Assembly (NCBI RefSeq): GCF_000612445.1
Contig: NZ_BALC01000005.1
Coordinates: 62,001-126,000 of the forward strand
Source: Liquorilactobacillus sucicola DSM 21376 = JCM 15457
Lineage (GTDB): Bacteria; Bacillota; Bacilli; Lactobacillales; Lactobacillaceae
Length of the DNA stretch: 64,000 nucleotides
Direction: 5' to 3'
The notes beneath the pieces were generated by a model that worked only from the letters and a program-made list of their open reading frames with translations, did not search any database and was not told the DNA's origin. Made by a program: the position numbers and the translations under genes. Shown here one piece after another: positions 27,661 through 36,976 of this stretch (positions are counted from its first letter, which is position 1; every line of letters starts with the position of its first letter).

Positions 27661-28494
27661 GTGAAGAAAGCGAAACGGATCAGCCTGCTTCTAAGTACCG
27701 GCTTGGTAATGCTTGTTTTAGCTGGCTGTAGCAGATCGACTGTGACACAGAATAGTTCTGGTATTTGGGACCATTACATTATTTGGAACTTTATCCAAGC
27801 TATCCAGTTTTTAAGTAAGATATTCGGTAATAGTTATGGCTGGGGGATTATTGTATTTACGATCATCGTTCGCGTTGTCCTCTTGCCGCTGATGTTTTAT
27901 CAGACCAAAAGTATGCGCAAGACAACTGAACTGCAACCGAAACTTAAAGCACTGCAAAAAAAGTATTCTGCTAAGGATAAGGAAACGCAAGGTAAATTGC
28001 GTGAGGAACAGCAGAAGCTATATGCTGAGGCTGGGGTGAATCCTGTAGCCGGTTGTTTACCTATTGTAGTGCAAATGCCTATTTTGCTGGCTTTATATCA
28101 AGCAATTTTGAGATCTCAAGTTTTGAAAACAGGATCATTTTTATGGATGCAGCTCGGTGATCGCGATCCATACTTTGTCCTACCAATTCTGGCAGCTATT
28201 TTTACTTTTGCCACATCCAAGTTGAGCGTCATGTCACAGCCTGAGCAAAATGGGATGACAGCTGCTATGACTTATGGTATGCCAGCGATTATCCTTTTTT
28301 CCGCGATTAGTTTACCTTCAGCACTTTCTCTTTACTGGGTTATTACCAATGCCTTCTCAGTAGGGCAGACGATGCTCCTTAATAATCCGTTCAAGATTAA
28401 TAAAGAGCGGGAAGAAAAACAAAAAGCAGAAAAAGCAAAAAAACGGGCACTTGAAAGAGCTAAGCGCAGGGCTTACAGAAGTAAGAAAAAATAG
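27661..28494 (+). CDS. yidC: Membrane protein insertase YidC/OxaA (lipoprotein form)
   Basis: 277 residues, GTG start. The signal peptide ends in lipobox LVLAGC (Cys23). Five membrane segments follow, with conserved elements SYGWGIIVFTIIVRVVLLPLMFYQTKSMRKT (the Arg in the hydrophilic groove), NPVAGCLPIVVQMPILLALYQAI and a Lys/Arg-rich tail from about 245. It inserts membrane proteins with or after SecYEG. Normally jag follows directly; here a terminator ends the operon and jag is 3.3 kb away. Confidence 0.96.
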   Translation: MKKAKRISLLLSTGLVMLVLAGCSRSTVTQNSSGIWDHYIIWNFIQAIQFLSKIFGNSYGWGIIVFTIIVRVVLLPLMFYQTKSMRKTTELQPKLKALQKKYSAKDKETQGKLREEQQKLYAEAGVNPVAGCLPIVVQMPILLALYQAILRSQVLKTGSFLWMQLGDRDPYFVLPILAAIFTFATSKLSVMSQPEQNGMTAAMTYGMPAIILFSAISLPSALSLYWVITNAFSVGQTMLLNNPFKINKEREEKQKAEKAKKRALERAKRRAYRSKKK

Positions 28495-28532
28495 TATTAT
28501 TTAGTGGTATTATCATTTTTTGAAAATATACT

Positions 28533-28583
28533 AAGAGGCAGGACAGCCTATTTCCTGGGAAATAAGCTGTCCTGCCTCTTTTT
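28533..28583. terminator. Bidirectional terminator between yidC and pepO, with a Noc-site-like core
   Basis: A 15-bp perfect stem (28533-28547 with 28566-28580) is followed by T5 on the + strand. The loop carries ATTTCCTGGGAAAT (28550-28563), one base from the Noc-binding consensus. It separates convergent yidC and pepO. Confidence 0.9.
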
Positions 28584-28603
28584 GCTGTTTATCTTGAAAA
28601 TCT

Positions 28604-30514
28604 TTACCAGATGTTTACCCGCTTAGCAGGATCTAAATACATACCATCTTTGGCTCGTATGTTGAAGGTAGTGTAAAAGTCGGCTAAATTCTGTGGCTGG
28701 ATATTTGCTCTTAGTTCATGAGGAGCATGAACATCAATTGCTAAAAGCAGTTTTTGTCGTTCAAGTGATGATTTCATACACCAGACACTTGCCCAGTTAT
28801 AGAAGAAAGCCTTTAAGTCAGCATCCGGTTCATTTTTGGCCGCTTCAAGGGCACAACTTAAGCCACCAGCATCGGCAATATTTTCTGAGACCACTAGTTT
28901 TCCGTTAACTTTACCTGCGGGTGTCTGAAGACCATCGAATTCAGTGACCATTTTTTGAGACAGTTTTTCGAAGTGCTTAAGGTCTTCTTCAGTCCACCAG
29001 TTGTGAAGATTTCCCAGTTCATCGAAGTGTGCGCCATTGTTATCAAAGGCATGTGAGATCTCATGCGCAATAACAGCACCTATACCTCCGTAGTTTTCGC
29101 TTGCAGACTGTTTAAGACTGTAGAAGGGAGCTTGCAGAATGGCTGCTGGGAAAACGATAATATTGTATGAGGGGTTATAGTAGGCGTTGACAGTGTGTGC
29201 GCTCATTTCCCATCGTGTTCGGTCAACTTCCTTATTCCACTTGGCGTAGTGATCACGTAATGCGATCAAGTCAAAAGCTAAACTGTTCTCTAATAGAGAA
29301 CCGGGACCGACTTTGAATTTTTTATACAATGGGTCAAGTTTATCTGGGTAACCGACTTGGATTCCCAATTTTTCAAGCTTAACAACGGCCTTTTCACGTG
29401 TCTGTTTACTTAGCCATGTGTTACTAGATAGCCGTTTTTTATAAATATTAGTCATTTTTTTGACCATCTCTGTGACATCTTTTTTTGCTGTTTCACCGAA
29501 GTATTTGTGTGCATAGTAAAGTCCGACAACTTGATCAAACTGTGAAGTTGCTAAATAATAAGCACTTTTAATCGGTTTCATCGCTTCTTTACTGCCAGAG
29601 ATTGTACGTGAGTAAATTCCTGCTGTAGTACGTGCATCATCAGAAAGGTAGGGACTGACCGCTAGGATTGCTTTTACTAGGATCCAGCTCTGCATGTTAG
29701 TGAAAGTCTCTTCGTTAACGAGCTTGTTCAACGCTGCGTAATATTTTGGTTCGGTGACAATGACTTGATTCGGTTCATGACCAATCAAGTCATTGATATA
29801 ATGATGAAGGTCAAACTGACGGCTAGTATCTGTGAAGTCAGTTAAACTGTATTTATTGTATGATTTGACATAATCAGCAAGCTCCGTGCTGTCTTTAACG
29901 TGAGGAACTAGTGATTTATCAAAAGCCAGCGCACGGGTAATTGTTTTTTGTATAAAGGCCGATGAATAACCCGCAAGTTCTAGTAACTTAGTCAGCATTG
30001 TAGAGTAGACTTGCAATAACTTTTCAGATGATGGGTTTTCGGGAGAATAGTAGGTTTTGTCAGGCAAAATAAGACTTGGAACTCCCGCATATAGAGCATA
30101 TAGTTTGGTGTTTTTCATATCAGGTTCGACATAAAGCGGGACAGGTGATGAGTAACCTGCCAGCGTCAAGTCCGTCAGTTGTTTTTCCCAATCTGACAAA
30201 TCTTTTAAGTCTTCAATTTTTTTTAAGTATTTGCGTGCAGGTGCAAACCCGTCTGCATTACGTTTAGAGAAATCTGTTGCTAATTTATAATATTTCAAGA
30301 ATTCAAGTAGATAGGGGTCTCTTGGATCAGGAGTATCTGCAGAACTTAATTCTTTAAAATCATGCATCAATGTTTTTTCAATATTATCAGCTAAATCGGC
30401 AAATCCTCCAGTCAGTGGCTTATCAGCAGGAATCTTAGCAGTTTTGAGCCATGTACCGTTGACCGCCAGATAAAGGTCATCTTTGACTAAAGATTGATTT
30501 ATTTTATCGCTCAT
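28604..30514 (-). CDS. pepO: M13-family zinc endopeptidase PepO
   Basis: 636 residues, the usual PepO size. The zinc motif HEISH (in IAHEISHAFDNNG) is at about residues 485-489, with the third ligand in SENIADAGGL about 60 residues later; the NAYYN motif and C-terminal ANIQPQNLADFYTTF are also M13 features. No signal peptide, so it is a cytosolic oligopeptidase used in casein or peptide breakdown. It is encoded alone with AAAGGAG upstream. Together with the next gene it interrupts the yidC-jag neighbourhood. Confidence 0.95.
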   Translation of the reverse strand: MSDKINQSLVKDDLYLAVNGTWLKTAKIPADKPLTGGFADLADNIEKTLMHDFKELSSADTPDPRDPYLLEFLKYYKLATDFSKRNADGFAPARKYLKKIEDLKDLSDWEKQLTDLTLAGYSSPVPLYVEPDMKNTKLYALYAGVPSLILPDKTYYSPENPSSEKLLQVYSTMLTKLLELAGYSSAFIQKTITRALAFDKSLVPHVKDSTELADYVKSYNKYSLTDFTDTSRQFDLHHYINDLIGHEPNQVIVTEPKYYAALNKLVNEETFTNMQSWILVKAILAVSPYLSDDARTTAGIYSRTISGSKEAMKPIKSAYYLATSQFDQVVGLYYAHKYFGETAKKDVTEMVKKMTNIYKKRLSSNTWLSKQTREKAVVKLEKLGIQVGYPDKLDPLYKKFKVGPGSLLENSLAFDLIALRDHYAKWNKEVDRTRWEMSAHTVNAYYNPSYNIIVFPAAILQAPFYSLKQSASENYGGIGAVIAHEISHAFDNNGAHFDELGNLHNWWTEEDLKHFEKLSQKMVTEFDGLQTPAGKVNGKLVVSENIADAGGLSCALEAAKNEPDADLKAFFYNWASVWCMKSSLERQKLLLAIDVHAPHELRANIQPQNLADFYTTFNIRAKDGMYLDPAKRVNIW

Positions 30515-30752
30515 TTTAACGCTCCTTTATGCATAAGTATTGTTTATTGCAATCTAAAATTGTATAACATTAAAATCTTAACGATCTATGAAACATATTT
30601 ATACGGGAAACTAGATTAAAATTTAATTTTTGACCAAAATAAGTGTTAACTATTTATATATTGCCAGATGAAGATTTTTAGATGTATCAGACCTTCAAGC
30701 AATGCTTTGGTTAGCTCAAGCATTACGCTTTTTAGTCAAGGTGCGAATATTG

Positions 30753-31607
30753 TTAGAAATCAACTTTGTCAGGATCAGGCGCATAGCCTACAACTCCATC
30801 CAAGTCATCAATGGACTTCATGTCTGCATCTGATAACTCGAAATCAAAAAGATGTGAATTCTCTTCAATACGGTCCTCATGGATCGACTTTGGCAGTGGT
30901 AGAAATCCATGCTGCAGTGACCATCTAAGGCATATTTGAGCTATAGTTCGCCCATTTTTTTCTGCTAAATTCTTCAGTGTATCGTTAGAAAAAATTTTGC
31001 CCGTTCCTAGGGGACTATAAGCTTCTAATAAAATATTTTTACTGCGGCAGAACTCTATTGTTTCTCGATCCACGTCACCTGGGCAGATCCGAATCTGGTT
31101 CACCATTGGGGTAATGCGCTGTGTTTCTTCCAATACTTCAAAATGCCTTTTTCTAAAGTTTGAGACGCCTATTGCTTTGAGTTTGCCTTTATCGTAAGCA
31201 TCTTCAAGCGCACGCCATGTGTCTTGTAAACGGTCTTTCCAGCGGGCATCACGGGCTGCCTTAGGATTAGGCCAGTGGATCAAAAATAGATCGAGGTAAT
31301 CAACTTGGAGATCTTTGAGTGTTTTTTCAATGGCATCTTTTGCCGCTGTGTAGCTGTGTGCCTCATTATTCAATTTACTTGTCACAAAAAGTGTCCGACG
31401 AGATATGCCACTTTCCTTAATAGCCTTTCCCACACTTTTCTCATTGCCATACATTTCTGCAGTATCTATATGACGATATCCAGATGATAATGCAGATTTA
31501 ACAGCTATGACCGCAAGAGGCCCAGCTTGTGTCTGCCATGTGCCAAACCCGACGATCGGTATCTTTGAGCCGTTGCTTAGTGTGTAGGTGTCAATTAAAC
31601 TCTTCAT
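30753..31607 (-). CDS. Aldo/keto reductase
   Basis: 284 residues of the AKR superfamily (AKR5-like). The catalytic tetrad is visible: Asp and Tyr in RHIDTAEMYGNE, Lys in LFVTSKLNNE, His in YLDLFLIHWP. NADPH-binding features are AYSPLGTGK and LPLPKSIHEDRIEEN. It reduces small aldehydes or ketones; the substrate is not predictable. The start follows GCGAGG. It is a single gene, leftward, between pepO and jag. Confidence 0.92.
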   Translation of the reverse strand: MKSLIDTYTLSNGSKIPIVGFGTWQTQAGPLAVIAVKSALSSGYRHIDTAEMYGNEKSVGKAIKESGISRRTLFVTSKLNNEAHSYTAAKDAIEKTLKDLQVDYLDLFLIHWPNPKAARDARWKDRLQDTWRALEDAYDKGKLKAIGVSNFRKRHFEVLEETQRITPMVNQIRICPGDVDRETIEFCRSKNILLEAYSPLGTGKIFSNDTLKNLAEKNGRTIAQICLRWSLQHGFLPLPKSIHEDRIEENSHLFDFELSDADMKSIDDLDGVVGYAPDPDKVDF

Positions 31608-31824
31608 CGAAAAACCTCGCTTTTAATTGATTTAAAATACAAAATACATTCTACTACAATCTGAATAAAAATGTTTGAATTCAAATACTAGACAACTAAA
31701 TTACGATAACGTATCTTTAGGAGAAAATATAGGTAATAAAATGCTATAATGACTAGTATGTAGCAACTATTTGGAGAACGGGAATCTTTTTGACAGCGCT
31801 AATATTAGTTAGGGGGTAATAATA

Positions 31825-32550
31825 GTGTCTAATTATAAAGGCTGGACCGTTTCAGAAGCCATTGAAAATGGTCTGACTGCTATGCATAAAACTAGAGATG
31901 ATGTTAGAGTAACGGTTATAACGACTGGGAAAAAGGGCTTTCTTGGAATTGGCAAAAAACAGGCCGAAGTGAAGATTAAACTTGACCCCAAATCCAAAAA
32001 GAAAAAAAGAGTTACAGATGGCCATCAAGAAACAAGACAGAATATACAGGAGAAGCAAACACGAAAAGACAGACCAAAGAAAAATACAAGTGATGAAAAA
32101 GATATGGTTATTCGTCAGTTGGGCTACTACCTAGCAGATATTACTGAACAGATGGGGATCAAAGCTTCAATCTCAGTTGATTTTGAATCGCGTAATGTCG
32201 TTTATAATTTTAATACAAAGCAGGAAGGCACACTTATTGGTAAGCATGGTCGGATCTTAAATGCTTTGCAGGTTTTAGCACAGAATTATTTAGAACAAAG
32301 AAATTTTGCTAAACTGCGTTTGATGCTGAATGTTGGCGAATATCGAGAAAAGCGCCAGAAAACGTTGGAGCGCTTAGCGCAGAACGTTGCACGCGATGCA
32401 ATAGAGCAGCAAAAAGCAGTTCACTTAGATGCTATGCCTTCATTTGAGAGAAAAATAATTCATGCATCTTTAGCGCATGATAAGCAGGTGAAGACATATT
32501 CGCACGGCAGGGAACCACGGCGTTATGTTATTGTCGAACCGGTAAGTTAA
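31825..32550 (+). CDS. jag: Jag/EloR RNA-binding regulator (KhpB)
   Basis: 241 residues, GTG start. It has the N-terminal Jag domain (WTVSEAIENGLTAM..VTVITTGKKGFLGIGKKQAEV), a Lys-rich linker at about 53-90, then a KH domain with LIGKHGRILNALQVLAQNY, and a C-terminal R3H domain with SFERKIIHASLAHDKQVKTYSHGREPRRYVIV. In streptococci and lactobacilli it works with KhpA in cell elongation and division control. It is usually downstream of yidC. Here it has its own upstream region and the next genes are not mnmE/mnmG. Confidence 0.95.
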   Translation: MSNYKGWTVSEAIENGLTAMHKTRDDVRVTVITTGKKGFLGIGKKQAEVKIKLDPKSKKKKRVTDGHQETRQNIQEKQTRKDRPKKNTSDEKDMVIRQLGYYLADITEQMGIKASISVDFESRNVVYNFNTKQEGTLIGKHGRILNALQVLAQNYLEQRNFAKLRLMLNVGEYREKRQKTLERLAQNVARDAIEQQKAVHLDAMPSFERKIIHASLAHDKQVKTYSHGREPRRYVIVEPVS

Positions 32551-32610
32551 TTTTGATTATTTTTGCTACAGCAATGGACTGAAATCTTTAGAAAATAGGA
32601 GAGATTCACC

Positions 32611-33063
32611 ATGGGATTAGAACATGTACCGAATAAGTTGGATGATGAATTATGTTTTGCTATTTATACTGCACAAAAGATATACAACAAATTTTATGCG
32701 GGAGCGCTCAAGGAGTACAAACTGACATATCCGCAGTACATTACCTTATTGGCTTTATGGGAAACTGGGGAGCCGATGATGATTAAGGAGCTTGGAGCCA
32801 AATTGAACTTGGATAATGGAACGTTGACCCCACTTTTGAAACGAATGGAAAAAGATGACTGGATAGAGCGTAAGCACAGTGTTGAAGATGCTCGCAAGGT
32901 TTTTATTTGTTTGACAAAGAAGGCCAAGCAAAAGAAATGTGAAATAAAGAACAAAATGACTTCCTGTTTTTCTGCAGTTGAAATGTCGGCTAGTGAATAT
33001 CGTAAAGATGTTGAGCTTATTAAGAATATAGGGAAGAGAATTGAAGAAGGAAACGAGAAATAG
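32611..33063 (+). CDS. MarR-family transcriptional regulator (OhrR-like)
   Basis: 150 residues, a single winged-helix domain: LTYPQYITLLALWETGEPMMIKELGAKLNLDNGTLTPLLKRMEKDDWIERKHSVEDARKVFICLT, the MarR/OhrR pattern. The N-terminal LDDELCFAIYTAQKI is typical of OhrR, but the reactive Cys seen in OhrR (in LCFxLY) is present here as LCFAIY. A peroxide-sensing role is therefore plausible. No ohr gene is adjacent. It has a good AGGAGAG Shine-Dalgarno and is followed by a strong terminator. Confidence 0.85.
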   Translation: MGLEHVPNKLDDELCFAIYTAQKIYNKFYAGALKEYKLTYPQYITLLALWETGEPMMIKELGAKLNLDNGTLTPLLKRMEKDDWIERKHSVEDARKVFICLTKKAKQKKCEIKNKMTSCFSAVEMSASEYRKDVELIKNIGKRIEEGNEK

Positions 33064-33090
33064 GATGCACAGGTAAGGAAGTTTAGTTAC

Positions 33091-33140
33091 AAAAACATGG
33101 AGCCATGTCGAATCTGGGCATAGCTCCATGTTTTTGTGCG
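33091..33140. terminator. Bidirectional terminator between marR and lrgB
   Basis: AAAAACATGGAGC (33091-33103) and GCTCCATGTTTTT (33123-33135) are perfect 13-bp arms with A/T runs on both sides, serving the convergent marR and lrgB genes. Confidence 0.92.
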
Positions 33141-33169
33141 AGGTAGAGATAAAGTTGACAACATTAAAG

Positions 33170-33892
33170 TCAAAGTACTAAATGTGAGAAGAGGGGAACG
33201 ACTAGATCAACAACAGCTCCGATAATGACAACAGCTATTGCTGCCATTGATCCTTGAACTGAGCCAAGTTTTAAAGCAAAGGCAGAACCGACTGTATGGC
33301 CGGCAGTACCTAATCCAAGTCCTTCACCAATGGGATCACTGTCTAAGTGGAATCGACGAACTAGCCAACTACCTAGTGCATAAATAATGACAGCATTAAG
33401 TATGCATGCCATGGCGGTAATAGCTGAATTTCCGCCAATCGCTTTAGAGATTGGTAATGCAATCGCAGTTGTTGCAGCTTGGGGCAACATTGATGCAATA
33501 CCGATTCGATTTAGACCGAGCAGTTTTGAGACGCCTACAATGGCAAACAAAGAAATAACAGTTCCGAAAAGCAAACCCGAAAGAATCTCTGCCCAATATT
33601 TCTTCACAACATCATTACGCTTGTACAGTGGAACGGCAAAAGCAATTGTTGCTGGGTTCAAGAACCAAAAGATAATGTCTCCGCCTGGACGATAGGCGGT
33701 GTTATAAAGATTGGCGACATCTTGTCCTAAAAACTTAGCGAGAACGACTAATATTGTAATGCCTAGAACCATTGCAACAAACAGTGGTTGAAAGAAGAAC
33801 AAACCGTGGGATTTTTTGAAAAGCCATTGTCCAGCAAGGTAGACGATCAGTGAGAGAAAGATTCCAAAGAATGGCGTTGTAAGTATTTGCAT
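33170..33892 (-). CDS. lrgB: LrgB-family membrane protein (antiholin-like / pyruvate transport)
   Basis: 240 residues with about seven membrane helices and LrgB landmarks: FLNPATIAFAVPLYKR, ASMLPQAATTAIALPIS and GTAGHTVGSAFALKLGSVQGSMA. LrgAB homologues modulate murein hydrolase activity and in several Firmicutes transport pyruvate. The gene starts 2 bp after lrgA and both are next to lytSR, their usual regulators. Confidence 0.93.
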   Translation of the reverse strand: MQILTTPFFGIFLSLIVYLAGQWLFKKSHGLFFFQPLFVAMVLGITILVVLAKFLGQDVANLYNTAYRPGGDIIFWFLNPATIAFAVPLYKRNDVVKKYWAEILSGLLFGTVISLFAIVGVSKLLGLNRIGIASMLPQAATTAIALPISKAIGGNSAITAMACILNAVIIYALGSWLVRRFHLDSDPIGEGLGLGTAGHTVGSAFALKLGSVQGSMAAIAVVIIGAVVDLVVPLFSHLVL

Positions 33893-33894
33893 GA

Positions 33895-34374
33895 TTAATT
33901 CTCTCCTTTCACATGACTAAGTGCACGAACTGGGACTCCTTTGGAAACTTTAGTCTTCTTGGAACGTGCAGGGTGTTTTTTCTTGAGCCAGATAAAAAAC
34001 CGTGTAGTGTATGCTGTTACAAGTAGTAAAATAACGGTTGAAATCATAATAACAGCGACAATTTGAACTCCTTCGGCGCGCATGATGTCCAGATTAGCTG
34101 CGAGAGAGATGCCTGAAGGAACAAAGAGAAAACCGATTAAATTGATTAAAATCGCACCGAATGAGTCTACCCACTCAATTTTCAGAATATGCAATGAAAG
34201 TAGTGAGTAGAGAAGGAGCATCCCGATAACGGGAGCTGGAACTGGAAATGAGGCTGGAACTAAACTAGAGATAATGTTAGAAACGAAAAGGATACTTGCA
34301 TAGATGCCCATCTGTACGAGAAAAGGCGCTGGTTTAGTTTTTTTTGTGGTAGCGTTTTTATTTTGCTGTGACAT
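33895..34374 (-). CDS. lrgA: LrgA-family holin-like membrane protein
   Basis: 159 residues, longer than many LrgA because of charged tails at both ends. The core has four helices with VPAPVIGMLLLYSLLSL, FGAILINLIGFLFVPSGISL and a basic KKKHPARSKK tail. It acts with LrgB in the membrane. The lytR stop and lrgA start are separated by 137 bp, where a LytR-activated promoter is expected; I could not identify LytTR-binding repeats there. Confidence 0.92.
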   Translation of the reverse strand: MSQQNKNATTKKTKPAPFLVQMGIYASILFVSNIISSLVPASFPVPAPVIGMLLLYSLLSLHILKIEWVDSFGAILINLIGFLFVPSGISLAANLDIMRAEGVQIVAVIMISTVILLLVTAYTTRFFIWLKKKHPARSKKTKVSKGVPVRALSHVKGEN

Positions 34375-34511
34375 AAGTCATCATCCTTTCGTGTTTTTAC
34401 ATCTATATCATAAATAAAAGACACACAAAAAGACCATTTTATAGGCTAAATGCAAAAAATGGCCTGCGAATGATGAAAAATAACGGGTTAATGACTATGG
34501 GGTACAACCAA

Positions 34512-35249
34512 CTACATATTAAGACGCTGTTTTAATTCTTTTATAAACGAACGCCCAACTGGTACGCGGGCATCGTTGGTCAGGATTAAAACAAAGGTAT
34601 GATTGAACCATGGCTGAATTTCACGGATAAAGTCAACACAAACAATCGCACTGCGATGTACTTGGATAAATTTCTGTGGATCCAGCTGTTTTTTAATCCA
34701 GCTCAATGTTTCATGTGAAACAAAAGTACGATTATCATTTGTGGTAACTGTCAAAAAACCATTATCAACAGTTGCTGAAACAATGTCTTTTGTTTTTATT
34801 ACAGCCGTTTTTTCTTCGGCGGTGAGCGTAATAAAGTCGGTCATAGGGTTAGTTTTTATTTTCCCCGCCTTATCCAACTGTCTTCGATTTGAGAGAGCGG
34901 CATTTGCTTTTTTAAGTGCTTGATTAATACGCGTCTGTTCGAAGGGCTTGAGAACATAGTCGATAGCATTGATATCAAAAGCTTGCAGAGCGTACTTATC
35001 ATAGGCTGTTGCGAATATCACTAACGGCGGGTCAGCTAATTGTTTGAGTTCTTTCGCGAGAGTGAAGCCATTTTCTTCATTTAAGGAGATGTCTAAGAAG
35101 ATCAGGTCGATTTTCTGTGCAAGTAAAGTTCCAAGAGCATCTTTAATTCCTTCAGCTTCGGATACGCTAGTAACAGTGATATTTTGTTTTAGTAAATATG
35201 ACAACTCACTTCTGGATAGCGGTTCATCATCAACAATCAGTATATTCAT
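34512..35249 (-). CDS. lytR: LytTR-family response regulator LytR
   Basis: 245 residues. The receiver domain (MNILIVDDEPLSRSEL; phospho-Asp in LIFLDISLNEENG; Lys in YVLKPFEQT) covers about 1-120. A linker and LytTR DNA-binding domain (about 145-240) follow, with KFIQVHRSAIVCVDFIREIQPWFNHTFVLILTNDARVPVGRSF. It is paired with LytS, 2 bp apart, and very likely activates lrgAB. Its coding sequence contains a parS-like 16-mer at 34707-34722. Confidence 0.95.
   Translation of the reverse strand: MNILIVDDEPLSRSELSYLLKQNITVTSVSEAEGIKDALGTLLAQKIDLIFLDISLNEENGFTLAKELKQLADPPLVIFATAYDKYALQAFDINAIDYVLKPFEQTRINQALKKANAALSNRRQLDKAGKIKTNPMTDFITLTAEEKTAVIKTKDIVSATVDNGFLTVTTNDNRTFVSHETLSWIKKQLDPQKFIQVHRSAIVCVDFIREIQPWFNHTFVLILTNDARVPVGRSFIKELKQRLNM
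34707..34722. other. parS-like site inside lytR, one mismatch
   Basis: TGTTTCATGTGAAACA is one base off the parS consensus and is exactly the reverse complement of the site at 7913-7928. Sites inside coding sequence are normal for parS. Confidence 0.65.
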
Positions 35250-35251
35250 CT

Positions 35252-36976
35252 TTAAGCCTCCTTGAGAGGAATCATTATTTTAATCGTTGTTCCTGCAGTT
35301 GTACTCCTGATTTGGAGATGACTTTCATTGCCATAAAGTCCGATCAAGCGGCGATTTAGATTTGCGAGTGCCGTTCCTGTCCCAGTGGAAGAAGTAATGG
35401 TTTCCTGTCCCAAACGTTTAAGCAGACTGGGCTTAATTCCGATGCCGTTATCTGTAACATCTATCTGCAGGTGACTGTTCTTCTGTTTGACGGAAATATG
35501 TATCTTATTATCATTTTTGCGGTTGGGAAAAGCGTGTTTGACAGAGTTTTCGACCAAAACTTGCAGGCAAAATGGAGGAACCTTTACATCCATGTCAGCT
35601 TGAATGTCATAACTGACAGTGTATTTGTTGGGGAAACGTGTCTGTTCAAGGGACATGTAAGAGTTCACATGTTCTTTTTCCTGCTGTAAGGGAATCTCTG
35701 TTTCTTGGACACCTTGCAAACTTGAGCGGAAGAAGGTGCTAAGCTGTAACAGTGCAGCACGTGCTTTATCAACATCTGTCCGCATCAGAGCGCTAATAGT
35801 GTTGATAGCATTGAAAAAGAAATGAGGATTTATCTGTGCCTGCAGTGATTTTATTTCAGCATCGCTGATTAATTTAGATTGTTCCTCGGCTAGTCCCAAA
35901 GCTAATTGACTTGAAAAGATGGAAGCAAGACCCTTGGCTAAATTTTCTTCAACCTGTGTTAAACGTTCTGCTTTTGTAAAATACATTTTTAAAGCCCCAA
36001 TAGTTTTTTCGTTAACTTTGAGTGGGAGAACGATTGCTGATGCAAGGGGACAGTTTTGATGGGGGCAGCCGATTTCCTCCTTATGATAGGCGTATCTGCT
36101 TTCACCACTTGCAATTACATGTTTGGAAAGATCCGTCAGCACGGCTTGACCTGCGACATGATGATCTTCACCGGCCCCGACATGGGCAAGAACATTGACA
36201 CGGTCTGTTATACCGATAGCATCAAAGTTGGTGTAGCGTTTGATGATATTACAAGCTTTCTGGGCCGAATTAATATTCAACCCTTGGCGGAAGTAAGGTA
36301 GAGTCTTGTTGGTCAGGTTTAAAACATCATGTGTCTGGACTGCTCTTAATTGTTGTTCATTAGATAGATAGGCATTTAGGATGGAGATAAATACGGATGC
36401 ACCAATACTATTAAGTAAGAGCATAGGAATAAATATTAGTTTTACAAGAGCTAGACCGCTGAAGATGCCAATAAAAGTCATTTGAATCGACTCGGCTATG
36501 ATACCTAAAAATGCAGTTGTCCAAGGTTTAGGATAGGCATTATGTGTTTTTATACTTCTTCCAATCAAACCAATGACCCAGCCGACGAGAGTCGAACTCA
36601 CGATGTAAAAATAATCAGAGAAATTTCCTTGAATTACACGATGAATACCACCAAGAAAACCAACAACACCACCGACGATTGGGCCACCCACTATACCAGC
36701 GACTGTGATGACCAAGGTTCGTGTGTTAGCGATCGAGTCAGACTGGGGCAGGCCAGTCAAAAAGGGAGTTTGGACAAGTGTATTATTTTTAGTGATTTCG
36801 ACACCTGTTAAATTTGAAATCACGGCGAAAATAGTAAAGATCAGAATTAATGCGATTTGTGCTTTCGTTGTTTTTTTAGTGATTAACTTTCTGAAGAATG
36901 AAACATTGACCAACAAAAAAGCTAGTACAAGAATAATACCTAGACGTTGGAGCATAAGAACAAATAGGGTGAACAA
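35252..36976 (-). CDS. lytS: Sensor histidine kinase LytS
   Basis: 574 residues. The N-terminal 5TM-LYT domain (about 1-190, with GGPIVGGVVGFLGGIHRVIQG) is followed by a GAF-like domain (about 225-350, CPHQNCPLASAIVLPLK) and a kinase of the LytS/YehU type with NPHFFFNAINTISALMR (phospho-His), LVENSVKHAFPNRK and DNGIGI..GTGTALANLNRRL. The start is TTG at 36976, 8 nt after GGAAGGAG. It senses cell-envelope potential or pyruvate-related signals and phosphorylates LytR. Confidence 0.95.
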   Translation of the reverse strand: MFTLFVLMLQRLGIILVLAFLLVNVSFFRKLITKKTTKAQIALILIFTIFAVISNLTGVEITKNNTLVQTPFLTGLPQSDSIANTRTLVITVAGIVGGPIVGGVVGFLGGIHRVIQGNFSDYFYIVSSTLVGWVIGLIGRSIKTHNAYPKPWTTAFLGIIAESIQMTFIGIFSGLALVKLIFIPMLLLNSIGASVFISILNAYLSNEQQLRAVQTHDVLNLTNKTLPYFRQGLNINSAQKACNIIKRYTNFDAIGITDRVNVLAHVGAGEDHHVAGQAVLTDLSKHVIASGESRYAYHKEEIGCPHQNCPLASAIVLPLKVNEKTIGALKMYFTKAERLTQVEENLAKGLASIFSSQLALGLAEEQSKLISDAEIKSLQAQINPHFFFNAINTISALMRTDVDKARAALLQLSTFFRSSLQGVQETEIPLQQEKEHVNSYMSLEQTRFPNKYTVSYDIQADMDVKVPPFCLQVLVENSVKHAFPNRKNDNKIHISVKQKNSHLQIDVTDNGIGIKPSLLKRLGQETITSSTGTGTALANLNRRLIGLYGNESHLQIRSTTAGTTIKIMIPLKEA

